Shown: one piece after another, positions 24,380 through 32,140 of the stretch
Position numbering within the stretch: position 1 is the first letter of the stretch
How the letters are laid out: the number at the start of each line of letters is the position of its first letter
Assembly: GCA_049670425.1 (NCBI GenBank)
Contig: JBATTG010000233.1
Span: 1-39,816, forward strand
DNA length: 39,816 nt
Source: Proteocatella sp049670425
GTDB lineage: Bacteria > Bacillota > Clostridia > Peptostreptococcales > Filifactoraceae
Direction: 5' to 3'
Made by a program: the position numbers and the translations under genes
Notes under the pieces: model-generated
Told to the model about the DNA's origin: nothing
Seen by the model: only the letters and a program-made list of their open reading frames with translations
Database searches by the model: none

Positions 24380-25303
24380 ATGAAAAAAGGAATTGGAAGA
24401 TCAACTGTAATTATCTCACTTGTCATTGTCGCTCTTGTTTCCATATCCGTACTCGGATTCATGTCCATGTCCACAAAAAATGACAACAGCGTAATAAAAA
24501 TAGCTACAAAGCCTATGACCGAGCAATTTATACTCGGCGAGATGCTAAGCATGCTTATTGAAGATAGGACTGACTTAAGCGTCGAACTTACTAAAGGAAT
24601 TGGCGGCGGAACTGCCAACATCCATCCTGCTATCATAAGCGGTGAATTTGACCTGTACCCTGAATATACCGGCACGGGATGGCTGTATGTCCTCAAAAAA
24701 ACGGATATTCCAGATGATCAGCTGCTCTATAGCGAGCTGGTTAAGCAGTACCAGGATGACTTTGAACTTGAATGGCTTGGGCTCTACGGCTTCAACAATA
24801 CCTACGGCCTCATACTTCGCAATGACCTTGCCGAAAAATACGATATTTCATCTTACTCTGACCTTGCTGAAATTTCAAAAGACCTGGTATTTGGCGCTGA
24901 ATATGATTTTTTTGAAAGAGACGACGGTTACAATTCCCTCGCAAAGGCCTATGGTTTTAACTTCAAAAAAACCGTGGACCTGGATATCGGTCTTAAGTAT
25001 GATGCCATAAACAAGAAGCAGATTGATGCCATGAATATATTTACAACCGATGGCCAACTTAGCATTTCCGATGTAAGAGTGCTTGAAGATGATAGAGAGT
25101 TTTACGAGAATTACTACTGCGGAACGGTTGTAAGGCAAAGCACCTTGAAGTTGCACCCCGAGCTCCGGGAAGTCTTGATGCTTATGGATAATCTTATCGA
25201 TGAAGATGAGATGGCAAAGATGAATTATCTTGTTGAGAGTGAAAATTCTGATGAGAAGACCGTTGCCAGGGAATTCCTTGTTTCAAAAGGACTGATTGGA
25301 TAA
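24380..25303 (+). CDS. Osmoprotectant substrate-binding protein (OpuBC/OpuCC-like)
   Basis: 307 residues of the type II periplasmic-binding fold for quaternary ammonium compounds. IKIATKPMTEQFILGEML opens the mature domain, and GGGTANIHPAI, the 'DLYPEYTGTGW' segment and MNIFTTDGQ are hallmarks of the OpuAC/glycine-betaine family. The N-terminus has one hydrophobic segment (TVIISLVIVALVSISVLGFM) but no lipobox Cys, unusual for a Gram-positive binding protein. It probably stays anchored by an uncleaved membrane helix. AAAGGAG lies before the ATG. Ligand choice (betaine, choline, carnitine, proline betaine) cannot be decided from sequence. Confidence 0.92.
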   Translation: MKKGIGRSTVIISLVIVALVSISVLGFMSMSTKNDNSVIKIATKPMTEQFILGEMLSMLIEDRTDLSVELTKGIGGGTANIHPAIISGEFDLYPEYTGTGWLYVLKKTDIPDDQLLYSELVKQYQDDFELEWLGLYGFNNTYGLILRNDLAEKYDISSYSDLAEISKDLVFGAEYDFFERDDGYNSLAKAYGFNFKKTVDLDIGLKYDAINKKQIDAMNIFTTDGQLSISDVRVLEDDREFYENYYCGTVVRQSTLKLHPELREVLMLMDNLIDEDEMAKMNYLVESENSDEKTVAREFLVSKGLIG

Positions 25304-25320
25304 TTTGCTTATTAAAAGAA

Positions 25321-26046
25321 ATGGACGCCGCCATGATTAAACTGGAAAATGTAACAAAAAAATATGATAATAACCTGGTTTTAGAAAATTTTAATTTAGA
25401 AATTCCCGAGGGCGAATTTGTTACCGTCATCGGAAGTTCAGGCTGCGGGAAAACCACCTTATTGAAGCTTGTAAATGGCCTGCTTACCCCTGATGAAGGG
25501 AAAATATTCGTCAACAATCAAGATATCAGCCACCTTGACCAAAACAAGCTCCGCAGGCAGATTGGCTATGTAATCCAGGGCATTGGTCTGTTTCCCCACA
25601 TGAACATATTTGAAAACATAGCCTATGTGCCCCGTCTTCTTAAGACTCCAAACGCCGAAGTATCCAAGAGAGTCGAGGAACTCATAGCTATGGTTGATCT
25701 TGATAAAGACATCCTTTCAAGGTACCCCGACGAGCTTAGTGGCGGTCAAAAACAAAGAATTGGAATCGCAAGAGCCCTTGCTGCAAGACCCAAGATAATG
25801 CTGATGGACGAGCCTTTTGGTGCAGTCGATGAGATTACAAGAAAAGTACTCCAGGAAGAAATCATCAAGATTCAAAAACAGCTTAAAATAACCATTCTGT
25901 TCGTAACTCACGATATCAGAGAGGCACTCAGGCTTGGTCATCGCGTTATAGTCATGGATAAAGGTCATATAGAACAATTCGACTATCCCCCTGTTATCCG
26001 AAGCTTGCCAGTAAATGATTTTGTAAATAATCTGGTCAATTCCTGA
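25321..26046 (+). CDS. Opu-type ABC transporter ATP-binding protein without CBS domains
   Basis: 241 residues. Walker A is GSSGCGKTT, the signature LSGGQKQR, Walker B IMLMDEP, and the H-loop FVTHD. It is most like OpuCA/OpuBA/ProV but ends right after the nucleotide-binding domain, lacking the CBS pair that senses ionic strength in OpuA/OpuC. The start is uncertain: ATG 25321 or the in-frame ATG at 25333, which gives the usual MIKLENVTKKYD; neither has a strong ribosome site, suggesting coupling to the previous gene. It completes the permease/binding protein/ATPase operon. Confidence 0.93.
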   Translation: MDAAMIKLENVTKKYDNNLVLENFNLEIPEGEFVTVIGSSGCGKTTLLKLVNGLLTPDEGKIFVNNQDISHLDQNKLRRQIGYVIQGIGLFPHMNIFENIAYVPRLLKTPNAEVSKRVEELIAMVDLDKDILSRYPDELSGGQKQRIGIARALAARPKIMLMDEPFGAVDEITRKVLQEEIIKIQKQLKITILFVTHDIREALRLGHRVIVMDKGHIEQFDYPPVIRSLPVNDFVNNLVNS

Positions 26047-26105
26047 AAATACATCCAGCCACTGCTACCACAAACTAATTGCTCCTCAGATTTTTTGATT
26101 TTATT

Positions 26106-26135
26106 TTCACAAACTGTAAAAAAGTATGATATACT
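26106..26135 (+). promoter_or_regulatory. Putative promoter of the GHKL kinase pair
   Basis: TTCACA (26106-26111), an 18-bp spacer and TATACT (26130-26135), about 35 bp before the ATG at 26171. The -35 is imperfect. No obvious terminator separates it from the transporter operon upstream. Confidence 0.4.
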
Positions 26136-26170
26136 ATTAATAAAATCTGATTTAAAGGAATGGTTTTGAT

Positions 26171-27031
26171 ATGGACTATACAAATATAGGTTTTATAAAT
26201 ATATTCTACATCGCCATAAATATGGTTTTTTGCAGCATGCTTATGGTTGTGCTTACTCCGCTTAAATACAGCACGAAAAAGACGCTGTCGGTTCTTTTGA
26301 TAGTCCTTCCCCTTCATTTTATGGTTAATTTTAAGATGATTGATGCTTTGGGTTTCTATGAAGCATGCAACTTCTTCTTGATTTCATCGACATTGACCTT
26401 ATTCTTCACCCACTATTGTCTTTCTTCCATACGTGGATTTAGATTTATTTTCATATTCCTGACCGTCTGCATATTCAATAATTTCGGCTCATTTTTAAGC
26501 AATCTGATAGCTTTTAAGTTTGAACACAAGCTTATAGTCTATACGCTGATTCAGTTTCTGCTGTTCTTTTCAATTATTTTTATCATACTTAAACTTTTTC
26601 GAAAGTCGATCTTTCGTATTCTAAACAATATCAACCAAAATTGGAGCACATTTTGCATACTTCCCCTGCTTTTTAATATGGCTTTTCAAAAATTTAATAT
26701 TTTTTCATGTAACAACATCAAAAGTAGCAGTTACATAAATCTGAATATCATTTTATTCATATTGTTTTTTGCAATATATTATATAATCTATCTTTATTTT
26801 ATAGCTGTCTCGAGCACCTTTCACTTAATCAAGGACAATCATATGCTTGAGCTCCAAAAAGATTTTCAAAGGAGGGAGTACATGGATATTTCCAACAGGG
26901 TAACCTCTTTAAGGATGTGCCGCCATGACATGAGGCATCACTTCCACATACTCTACGCCTTGATTTGCAACGATAATATCGATAAGGCCACAGCATATAT
27001 AGATGATGTGCTCGAAAAGCTAGGTGAGTAA
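26171..27031 (+). CDS. AgrC/GHKL-like sensor kinase lacking its ATPase domain
   Basis: 286 residues. Six or so membrane helices fill about residues 8-215. A cytoplasmic helix follows, with the His box CRHDMRHHFHIL (H252), then IDKATAYIDDVLEKLGE and stop. The RHDxRHH motif is typical of the AgrC/NatK-like HPK10 group, in which a GHKL ATPase domain should follow for about 130 residues; here it is absent. Only 63 bp separate it from the next gene, so this is not a simple nonsense mutation with the remainder left behind. The paralogous next gene carries the missing ATPase domain. It may be a degraded copy or a phospho-acceptor half. AAAGGA lies 12 bases upstream. Confidence 0.8.
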   Translation: MDYTNIGFINIFYIAINMVFCSMLMVVLTPLKYSTKKTLSVLLIVLPLHFMVNFKMIDALGFYEACNFFLISSTLTLFFTHYCLSSIRGFRFIFIFLTVCIFNNFGSFLSNLIAFKFEHKLIVYTLIQFLLFFSIIFIILKLFRKSIFRILNNINQNWSTFCILPLLFNMAFQKFNIFSCNNIKSSSYINLNIILFILFFAIYYIIYLYFIAVSSTFHLIKDNHMLELQKDFQRREYMDISNRVTSLRMCRHDMRHHFHILYALICNDNIDKATAYIDDVLEKLGE

Positions 27032-27094
27032 ACTTAATAACTCTAATACATAATTGTTCATATCCAATATTTTACGATAAGGCGGACCGATCTT

Positions 27095-28369
27095 ATGGCT
27101 TATTCTTTATTGCTTGTCTCCCTGTTTGCAGGCCTGATATACTTTTATATTGTCATGATTTTTGTAACTCCACTTAAATACACTCTTCGTAAATCAATCC
27201 TTATAGCTCTCATTTCCGCCTGCTTCAACCTCGCCTTGAGTTTGGTTCTGATTATGCGCTTCGATGTAGATGTGACCGATAAATTGCTGCTGTTCACCAT
27301 ACCCTTTACGGCTTTCTGGTTTCAGAAAGCCGTATCCTCGGTACATGGATTTAAGCTTCTTTTTTTGTATTTTACCGTCTATTGGCTGAATATGTTTATA
27401 CTTTTTTGTAAGTCCCTGTTTATATTTGTTTCCGGTAATGACAGCATGTATTTTTTTGTTCAGTTCTGTGTATTTATTCTAATCTGTCTTTATGTTGTGC
27501 ATTTCTTCAGGAAACCATTTTTTGACATACTTATAAGTATTCATCGCGGTTGGCCAACTTTGGTAATCATACCGCTTTCCTTCAGTGTTATTTTGCTTAT
27601 TTTTAATGTCTCCCCCTTTAATCCAGGCTATAATATGGATTATGTGTACATCAATATTTTGATTTTTGCCCTTGCCTTCACCGTCTACAGCGTCATACAC
27701 ATGTACTTTGTCAATGCTTTTGAGTTTTTTGATGCAAAGCAGTGCAATGAGGCCCTTGTTATGCAAAATGATTTTCAATACAAGTCATTTTCCTCCATAA
27801 ACCAAAAGCTCTTGGATTTTGAAACTTTCAACAGCAATATGAGCACCTCTTTAGAAACAATATCTGCCTTGATTTCAGAAGGATTTACCGCGCAGGCCAG
27901 GGATTATATTTTCAGCATTCAAGATGGAATAAAAGATTTTTCCCTGGAACCATTTTGCACTAACTACATGGTAAACACCATGCTTTCCTCATATATCCAA
28001 AAAGCCCGGGATGAAAATATAGCCGTATCGAGTAAAGTGAATATCCCCGAAGATATCCACATTGACAACCTGGAAATTTGTGTTGTTTTTTCAAACGCCA
28101 TCGAAAACGCTATAAATGCCTGCAGAAATATTCATTGCACCCAAGACCGGTTCTTGTCCATTGCCGCTAATATCATAAATGGCAGACTGTTTATAAAGAT
28201 AAGCAACCGATGCCTTGATGATGTATGTTTTGTAGATGATGTTCCCGTAAGTTCGATTCCCGGCCATGGCTTTGGTACAAAGAGCATAATTTCAATCGCG
28301 AAAAAATATGATGGGTTCTATTCTTTCGAGGTCATAAACGATATCTTCAATTTAATTCTAGTGCTTTGA
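27095..28369 (+). CDS. AgrC/GHKL-like sensor kinase lacking its phosphoacceptor His
   Basis: 424 residues, paralogous to the preceding gene: the same membrane layout (about 6-205) with 'VTPLKYTLRKS' matching 'LTPLKYSTKKT'. The dimerisation helix is present, but the His box reads FNSNMSTSLETI: Ser247 aligns with His252 of the upstream protein and Asn248 with its Asp. The C-terminal ATPase domain is there, with N box NAIENAINAC (about 334) and G box GHGFGTKSI (about 390). It could phosphorylate its neighbour in trans, or be a dead sensor. No LytTR-type response regulator or signal peptide gene is adjacent. The ribosome site before ATG 27095 is weak (AAGGCGG at long spacing). Confidence 0.8.
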   Translation: MAYSLLLVSLFAGLIYFYIVMIFVTPLKYTLRKSILIALISACFNLALSLVLIMRFDVDVTDKLLLFTIPFTAFWFQKAVSSVHGFKLLFLYFTVYWLNMFILFCKSLFIFVSGNDSMYFFVQFCVFILICLYVVHFFRKPFFDILISIHRGWPTLVIIPLSFSVILLIFNVSPFNPGYNMDYVYINILIFALAFTVYSVIHMYFVNAFEFFDAKQCNEALVMQNDFQYKSFSSINQKLLDFETFNSNMSTSLETISALISEGFTAQARDYIFSIQDGIKDFSLEPFCTNYMVNTMLSSYIQKARDENIAVSSKVNIPEDIHIDNLEICVVFSNAIENAINACRNIHCTQDRFLSIAANIINGRLFIKISNRCLDDVCFVDDVPVSSIPGHGFGTKSIISIAKKYDGFYSFEVINDIFNLILVL

Positions 28370-28382
28370 TTTTCATGCAATC

Positions 28383-28422
28383 AAAAAATGGGCTCCTGAT
28401 TTGGAGGCCCATTTTTATTTTT
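28383..28422. terminator. Bidirectional terminator between kinase pair and sugar transporter
   Basis: TGGGCTCC and GGAGGCCCA form a stem with one bulged C, flanked by an A-run on the left and TTTTTATTTTT on the right. It therefore serves both the plus-strand kinase genes and the minus-strand transporter operon. Confidence 0.85.
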
Positions 28423-28431
28423 GCTTAAATA

Positions 28432-29370
28432 CTACATTGCTTCATTGTTTATTACAGATACTCCTGTGTCAACATAATCTGTAGTTATTTCTTCGCCTTT
28501 TATAGCCGCTACTGCTGTTTTAAGTCCTTCGTAACCCATTACATCTGGATTTTGCGCCATTGTGCAAAGAAGATTTCCATTTTTTATAAGGTTAAGTATT
28601 GCATCTGATTTATCAAAGCCTACGCCTATTACAGAATCTCCTGCTTCCTGGATTGCATTTCCTATTCCAACTGTAGATCCTTCATTTGCTCCAAACAGGC
28701 CTATTACTCCCTGTGTTATGAAGTTTGCTGCCATATCTTTTGCTCTTGCTGCATCGCCATCACAGTATTGAGTCTCAAGTATCTCAAAGCTTGTTCCTTC
28801 AAATGCCATACGGAATCCTTCTTCTCTTGCTACTGTTGATGCTGTTGCTGCATTTACACTTATTACGCCTATTTTACCTTCTGTTACGCCCGCATCTTCA
28901 AAAGCTTTTTTCATTTCATTTCCCGCTGTTGTTCCTGCTGCTACGTTGTCTGTAGCAAGAGTCTGAACTGCTGGGTAATCTGCCGCTGAGTCTACATATA
29001 CAATTTTAACGCCTGCTGCTTCTGCTTCTTCAAGTGCTGCTGTTACTGCTGTCGGTCCGTTTGCTGCAAGCATTATAGCCTGCGCTCCACCTGCTACAGC
29101 ATTGTTTATTGATTCAATCTGCTTTGCATCGTCTTTTACATCTGGTGCAAGCCAAGTGTATTTAACGTTTCCAAGCTCTTCTGCTGCTTTTTTGGCTCCT
29201 GCATCAACATTAACCCAGTGCTGATCCATCTGATCCATAGTGATTAAGTATACGTTTTGCTCTGCTGTTGCTTCTGCTGGTGCTTGTGCCTCTTCTTTTG
29301 GGCTGCATCCTGCCAGGCCTGTTACCATTACCATTGACAGTAACAGTGCTGTTAATTTAGTTTTTTTCAT
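28432..29370 (-). CDS. Sugar ABC transporter substrate-binding lipoprotein (CUT2, RbsB-like)
   Basis: 312 residues. A lipoprotein signal peptide (MKKTKLTALLLSM...LAGC) is followed by an Ala/Glu-rich linker and a type I periplasmic-binding fold (Peripla_BP_4). Recognisable parts are NVYLITMDQMDQHWV, IESINNAVAGGAQAIMLAA, GVKIVYVDSAAD, GLFGANEGSTVGIGNAI and VIGVGFDKSD. I chose ATG 29370 because it starts the signal peptide and follows AGGAGGG; longer frames lack such a site. It is the third gene of the transporter operon, 43 bp after the permease. The substrate is probably an aldose handled by the lyxose/mannose isomerase downstream of the shared regulator. Confidence 0.95.
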   Translation of the reverse strand: MKKTKLTALLLSMVMVTGLAGCSPKEEAQAPAEATAEQNVYLITMDQMDQHWVNVDAGAKKAAEELGNVKYTWLAPDVKDDAKQIESINNAVAGGAQAIMLAANGPTAVTAALEEAEAAGVKIVYVDSAADYPAVQTLATDNVAAGTTAGNEMKKAFEDAGVTEGKIGVISVNAATASTVAREEGFRMAFEGTSFEILETQYCDGDAARAKDMAANFITQGVIGLFGANEGSTVGIGNAIQEAGDSVIGVGFDKSDAILNLIKNGNLLCTMAQNPDVMGYEGLKTAVAAIKGEEITTDYVDTGVSVINNEAM

Positions 29371-29413
29371 TTCATTTCCCTCCTGAAATATCAATTCATT
29401 TATAAGTAAGGCT

Positions 29414-30436
29414 TTATGCCTTGACTTCGGTTGCAGTGTCCTTCTTTTTCTTGAGCTTTCCATTTCTTACTACTACGTCAAGCAGTACTGATATTACTAC
29501 GATTATTCCGATTACAATATTTCTTATAGCTACCGGGGCTCCTGCAAATTGAAGTCCGTTTTGAAGCACTCCCCAGATTGAAGCTCCTATTACCGTCCCC
29601 ATCAAAATTCCCTGGCCTCCAAGGGTGCTCACGCCTCCTATTACCGATGCTGCAACGGCATACATTTCATAGGCATTTCCGGCATCCATGGTACCCATTC
29701 CACTTGTGGCGCATATTATAAGACCGACTACGAATGAACAAAATGCACTTACCAGATAGGCTTTGTTTGTTACCGATACTATGTTCACGCCTGAAAGTCT
29801 TGATGCTTCTATATTGCTTCCCACGGCATATATATGCCTTCCTGTTTTTGTCCTGCTAAGTATGAAGTTGAATACAAACCAGAGCGCCATGGCAATCCAT
29901 ATCGTGTTGTAGAGGTTGAGGGTCTTCCCATAATAGAAGAAGTCCCGGAATCCCTGGGCAGCGTCTCCTATGGAATCCGTGTTATAGTTATTGTTTACAA
30001 TCTGCGCTATTCCTCTTGCTATTGTCATGGTTCCAAGGGTCGCTATAAATGGCGGCAGCTGGCATTTGGCAACGAGCTGACCGTTTAAAAGCCCTATTGC
30101 CAGGCAGCATACCATGGTCACCAATACTGCCATCCATGGATTCATTCCTTTTGTCATCAATGTGGCAGATATCATGCAGCTCATCCCCACCACAGAGCCT
30201 ATCGACAGGTCTATGTTCCCTGTGATGAGTACGTAGGATTGGCCTATTCCTATAAGAAGTATCGGCGCTATCTGACGAAGCAGATTTGCTACGTTTTTAT
30301 TTGAAAAAAATGTTGGGTTTAAGATTCCAAATACTATGCAAAGCACTATAAGTCCTACGGTTACAGTTATGACCTGTCCTATTCCTCTTATTGCCATCAT
30401 TCTCTTCATGGGATTTTGATTATCCAGTTTTTTCAT
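29414..30436 (-). CDS. Sugar ABC transporter permease (CUT2, RbsC-like)
   Basis: 340 residues, hydrophobic throughout with eight to ten membrane segments. The family motif GNIDLSIGSVVGM is present, as are GLLNGQLVAKCQLPPFIATLGTM (in part), YAVGSNIEASRLSGVN and GGVSTLGGQGILMGTVIGA, all typical of ribose/xylose-type permeases that work as homodimers. GGAG lies nine bases upstream of the ATG. It follows the ATPase gene by 12 bp. The basic tail (RNGKLKKKKDTATEVKA) faces the cytoplasm. Confidence 0.95.
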   Translation of the reverse strand: MKKLDNQNPMKRMMAIRGIGQVITVTVGLIVLCIVFGILNPTFFSNKNVANLLRQIAPILLIGIGQSYVLITGNIDLSIGSVVGMSCMISATLMTKGMNPWMAVLVTMVCCLAIGLLNGQLVAKCQLPPFIATLGTMTIARGIAQIVNNNYNTDSIGDAAQGFRDFFYYGKTLNLYNTIWIAMALWFVFNFILSRTKTGRHIYAVGSNIEASRLSGVNIVSVTNKAYLVSAFCSFVVGLIICATSGMGTMDAGNAYEMYAVAASVIGGVSTLGGQGILMGTVIGASIWGVLQNGLQFAGAPVAIRNIVIGIIVVISVLLDVVVRNGKLKKKKDTATEVKA

Positions 30437-30448
30437 ATTCTGCTTCTC

Positions 30449-31954
30449 CTATTGTTCAAACTTGCTATCAAATTTTGTTGCATACTCGAGTATCTTGCTC
30501 TGAGTAGCTTCTTGCGTCATCAATTCTCCTGTTATTTTTCCATCACACATGACAAGTATTCTGTCGCTTATTCCTATGACTTCCGGCATTTCTGAGGATA
30601 CAAACAGTACCCCTATTGCATTTTTCTTGAGTTCGTTCATAAGATTGTATATCTCTACCTTTGCCGCTACGTCTATGCCCCTTGTCGGTTCATCAAATAT
30701 CACGACGCGCGAGTCTCTGGCAAGCCATTTTGCTACTACTACTTTTTGCTGATTTCCGCCGGAAAGACTTCCGGCATCGACCTCTGAATTAGCAAGTCTT
30801 ATCTTGAGATTTTCGACCGATTTTTCCACCATGCTTTTTTCTTTTTTTCGATTGACCACTCCCAGGCGGCTGCACAGCATGTCAAGGTTTGGAAGGGCTA
30901 TGTTCTCTCGTATGCTAAGTTTAGTGCAAAGGCCGTCTTTTTTCCTGTCTTCCGGCGCAAGCACTACTCCATGCTTTATCGCATCCATGGCATTTTGTAT
31001 GTTTATGGGGCTGCCATCAAGAATGATTTCTCCGCTTTCCTTGTGGTCTACTCCAAAGATTGCTCTCGTAAGCTCGGTTCGTCCTGCACCCATGAGTCCC
31101 GCTATCCCTACTATCTCGCCTGCATAAAGTTCAAAATTTATATCTCTTACCAGTTTGCCTGCATTGAAGTTTTTCACTTCAAATATCTTTTCCCCTATCT
31201 CGCAGTTTACCCTTGGAAATTTCTCTTTTATCTCTCTTCCAACCATGTTCTCTATGATTTCCGACATGCTCGTATCCGAAAATTTCAAAGTGGTTATATA
31301 TTTTCCGTCTCTCATTATCGTAACTCTGTCGACTATGTGTTGCAGCTCTTCCAGCCTGTGGGATATATACACTATGCCGCAGCCATCGCTCCTTAGTTTT
31401 CTTATCAGTATGAAAAGGTCGTCTATTTCTTTTGATGTAAGGGCTGAGGTCGGTTCGTCCATTATAAGTATTCTGGCATTGGTTGAAAGGGCTTTCGCGA
31501 TTTCGACCATCTGCTGCTTGGAAACAGACAGTTTGCCTACTATAGTTTCTGGGTCTATGTCTATGTTCAGCTTGTCGAGTATCATCTGCGCCTGAGCGTT
31601 CATCTCTTTGCTTGCGAGTCTTCCTGCTTTTATTATTTCTCTTCCTAAAAATATGTTTTCTGCCACGCTCAGATGGGCGCACATATTAAGCTCCTGATGT
31701 ATTATGGCTATGCCAATTTCCTGCGCCTTTTTAGGTGTAAGATCTTGTATTTTTTCGCCAAATACTACAGCCTCTCCGCTGTCTCTGGTGTATACTCCGC
31801 TTAATATTTTCATCAGTGTGGATTTTCCTGCCCCGTTTTCTCCTAAAAGAGCCAGTACTTCTCCTGATTTTAAGTTAAAGGACACATCATCCAATGCTTT
31901 AACGCCTGGAAATGTTTTGCTTATGTTTTTCAGCTCAACAATATATTCCTGCAA
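30449..31954 (-). CDS. Sugar ABC transporter ATP-binding protein (CUT2, RbsA-like)
   Basis: 501 residues with two tandem ATPase domains. Domain 1 is complete: GENGAGKSTLMK, LSVSKQQMVEIAKAL, ILIMDEPTSAL. Domain 2 has the degenerate Walker A normal in this family (AGLMGAGRTEL), with LSGGNQQKVVVAKWL and VVIFDEPTRGIDV. The start is TTG at 31954; no better in-frame ATG or GTG exists before the conserved N-terminus (QEYIVELKNISKTF). The operon order ATPase-permease-binding protein is seen in many clostridial CUT2 loci. It is transcribed from the promoter at 31993-32021 under the C-run operator. Confidence 0.95.
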   Translation of the reverse strand: MQEYIVELKNISKTFPGVKALDDVSFNLKSGEVLALLGENGAGKSTLMKILSGVYTRDSGEAVVFGEKIQDLTPKKAQEIGIAIIHQELNMCAHLSVAENIFLGREIIKAGRLASKEMNAQAQMILDKLNIDIDPETIVGKLSVSKQQMVEIAKALSTNARILIMDEPTSALTSKEIDDLFILIRKLRSDGCGIVYISHRLEELQHIVDRVTIMRDGKYITTLKFSDTSMSEIIENMVGREIKEKFPRVNCEIGEKIFEVKNFNAGKLVRDINFELYAGEIVGIAGLMGAGRTELTRAIFGVDHKESGEIILDGSPINIQNAMDAIKHGVVLAPEDRKKDGLCTKLSIRENIALPNLDMLCSRLGVVNRKKEKSMVEKSVENLKIRLANSEVDAGSLSGGNQQKVVVAKWLARDSRVVIFDEPTRGIDVAAKVEIYNLMNELKKNAIGVLFVSSEMPEVIGISDRILVMCDGKITGELMTQEATQSKILEYATKFDSKFEQ

Positions 31955-31992
31955 ATTTACACACCCGCTTTCTTCTTATTTCCTGTATCTAG

Positions 31993-32021
31993 AGTATATC
32001 ATCCAGCCTTTCACGTTGTAA
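31993..32021 (-). promoter_or_regulatory. Promoter of the sugar transporter operon
   Basis: On the minus strand TTACAA (32021-32016), a 17-bp spacer and TATACT (31998-31993). The -35 is poor and directly abuts a run of six C, so this promoter probably needs an activator bound there. Confidence 0.6.
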
Positions 32022-32052
32022 GGGGGGTTACTTTTGATATAAGGGGGGTATT
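32020..32052 (-). promoter_or_regulatory. Two-site C-run operator, candidate binding site of the YesN-like regulator
   Basis: Read on the minus strand, TACCCCCCTTATAT and GTAACCCCCCTTACAA contain six-C runs at 32048-32043 and 32027-32022, exactly 21 bp apart. The proximal run touches the -35. The same arrangement precedes the isomerase gene at 36443-36469. A direct repeat at two helical turns beside the -35 fits an AraC-type activator. Confidence 0.6.
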
Positions 32053-32140
32053 TTTAGATGTTTATATTATCCTGAATTGCTTTTAGATACCGCTTTCCTT
32101 ATATATGCATTTATTTTTCAGCCTATAAGGGTTTTTCTCA

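Noticed and set aside
32058..32140. Possible terminator between the dead ATPase gene and the transporter promoter (CCTTATA...TATAAGG)
   Set aside because: The stem is short and AT-rich with no U-tract; readthrough from the regulator operon into the transporter genes seems possible.
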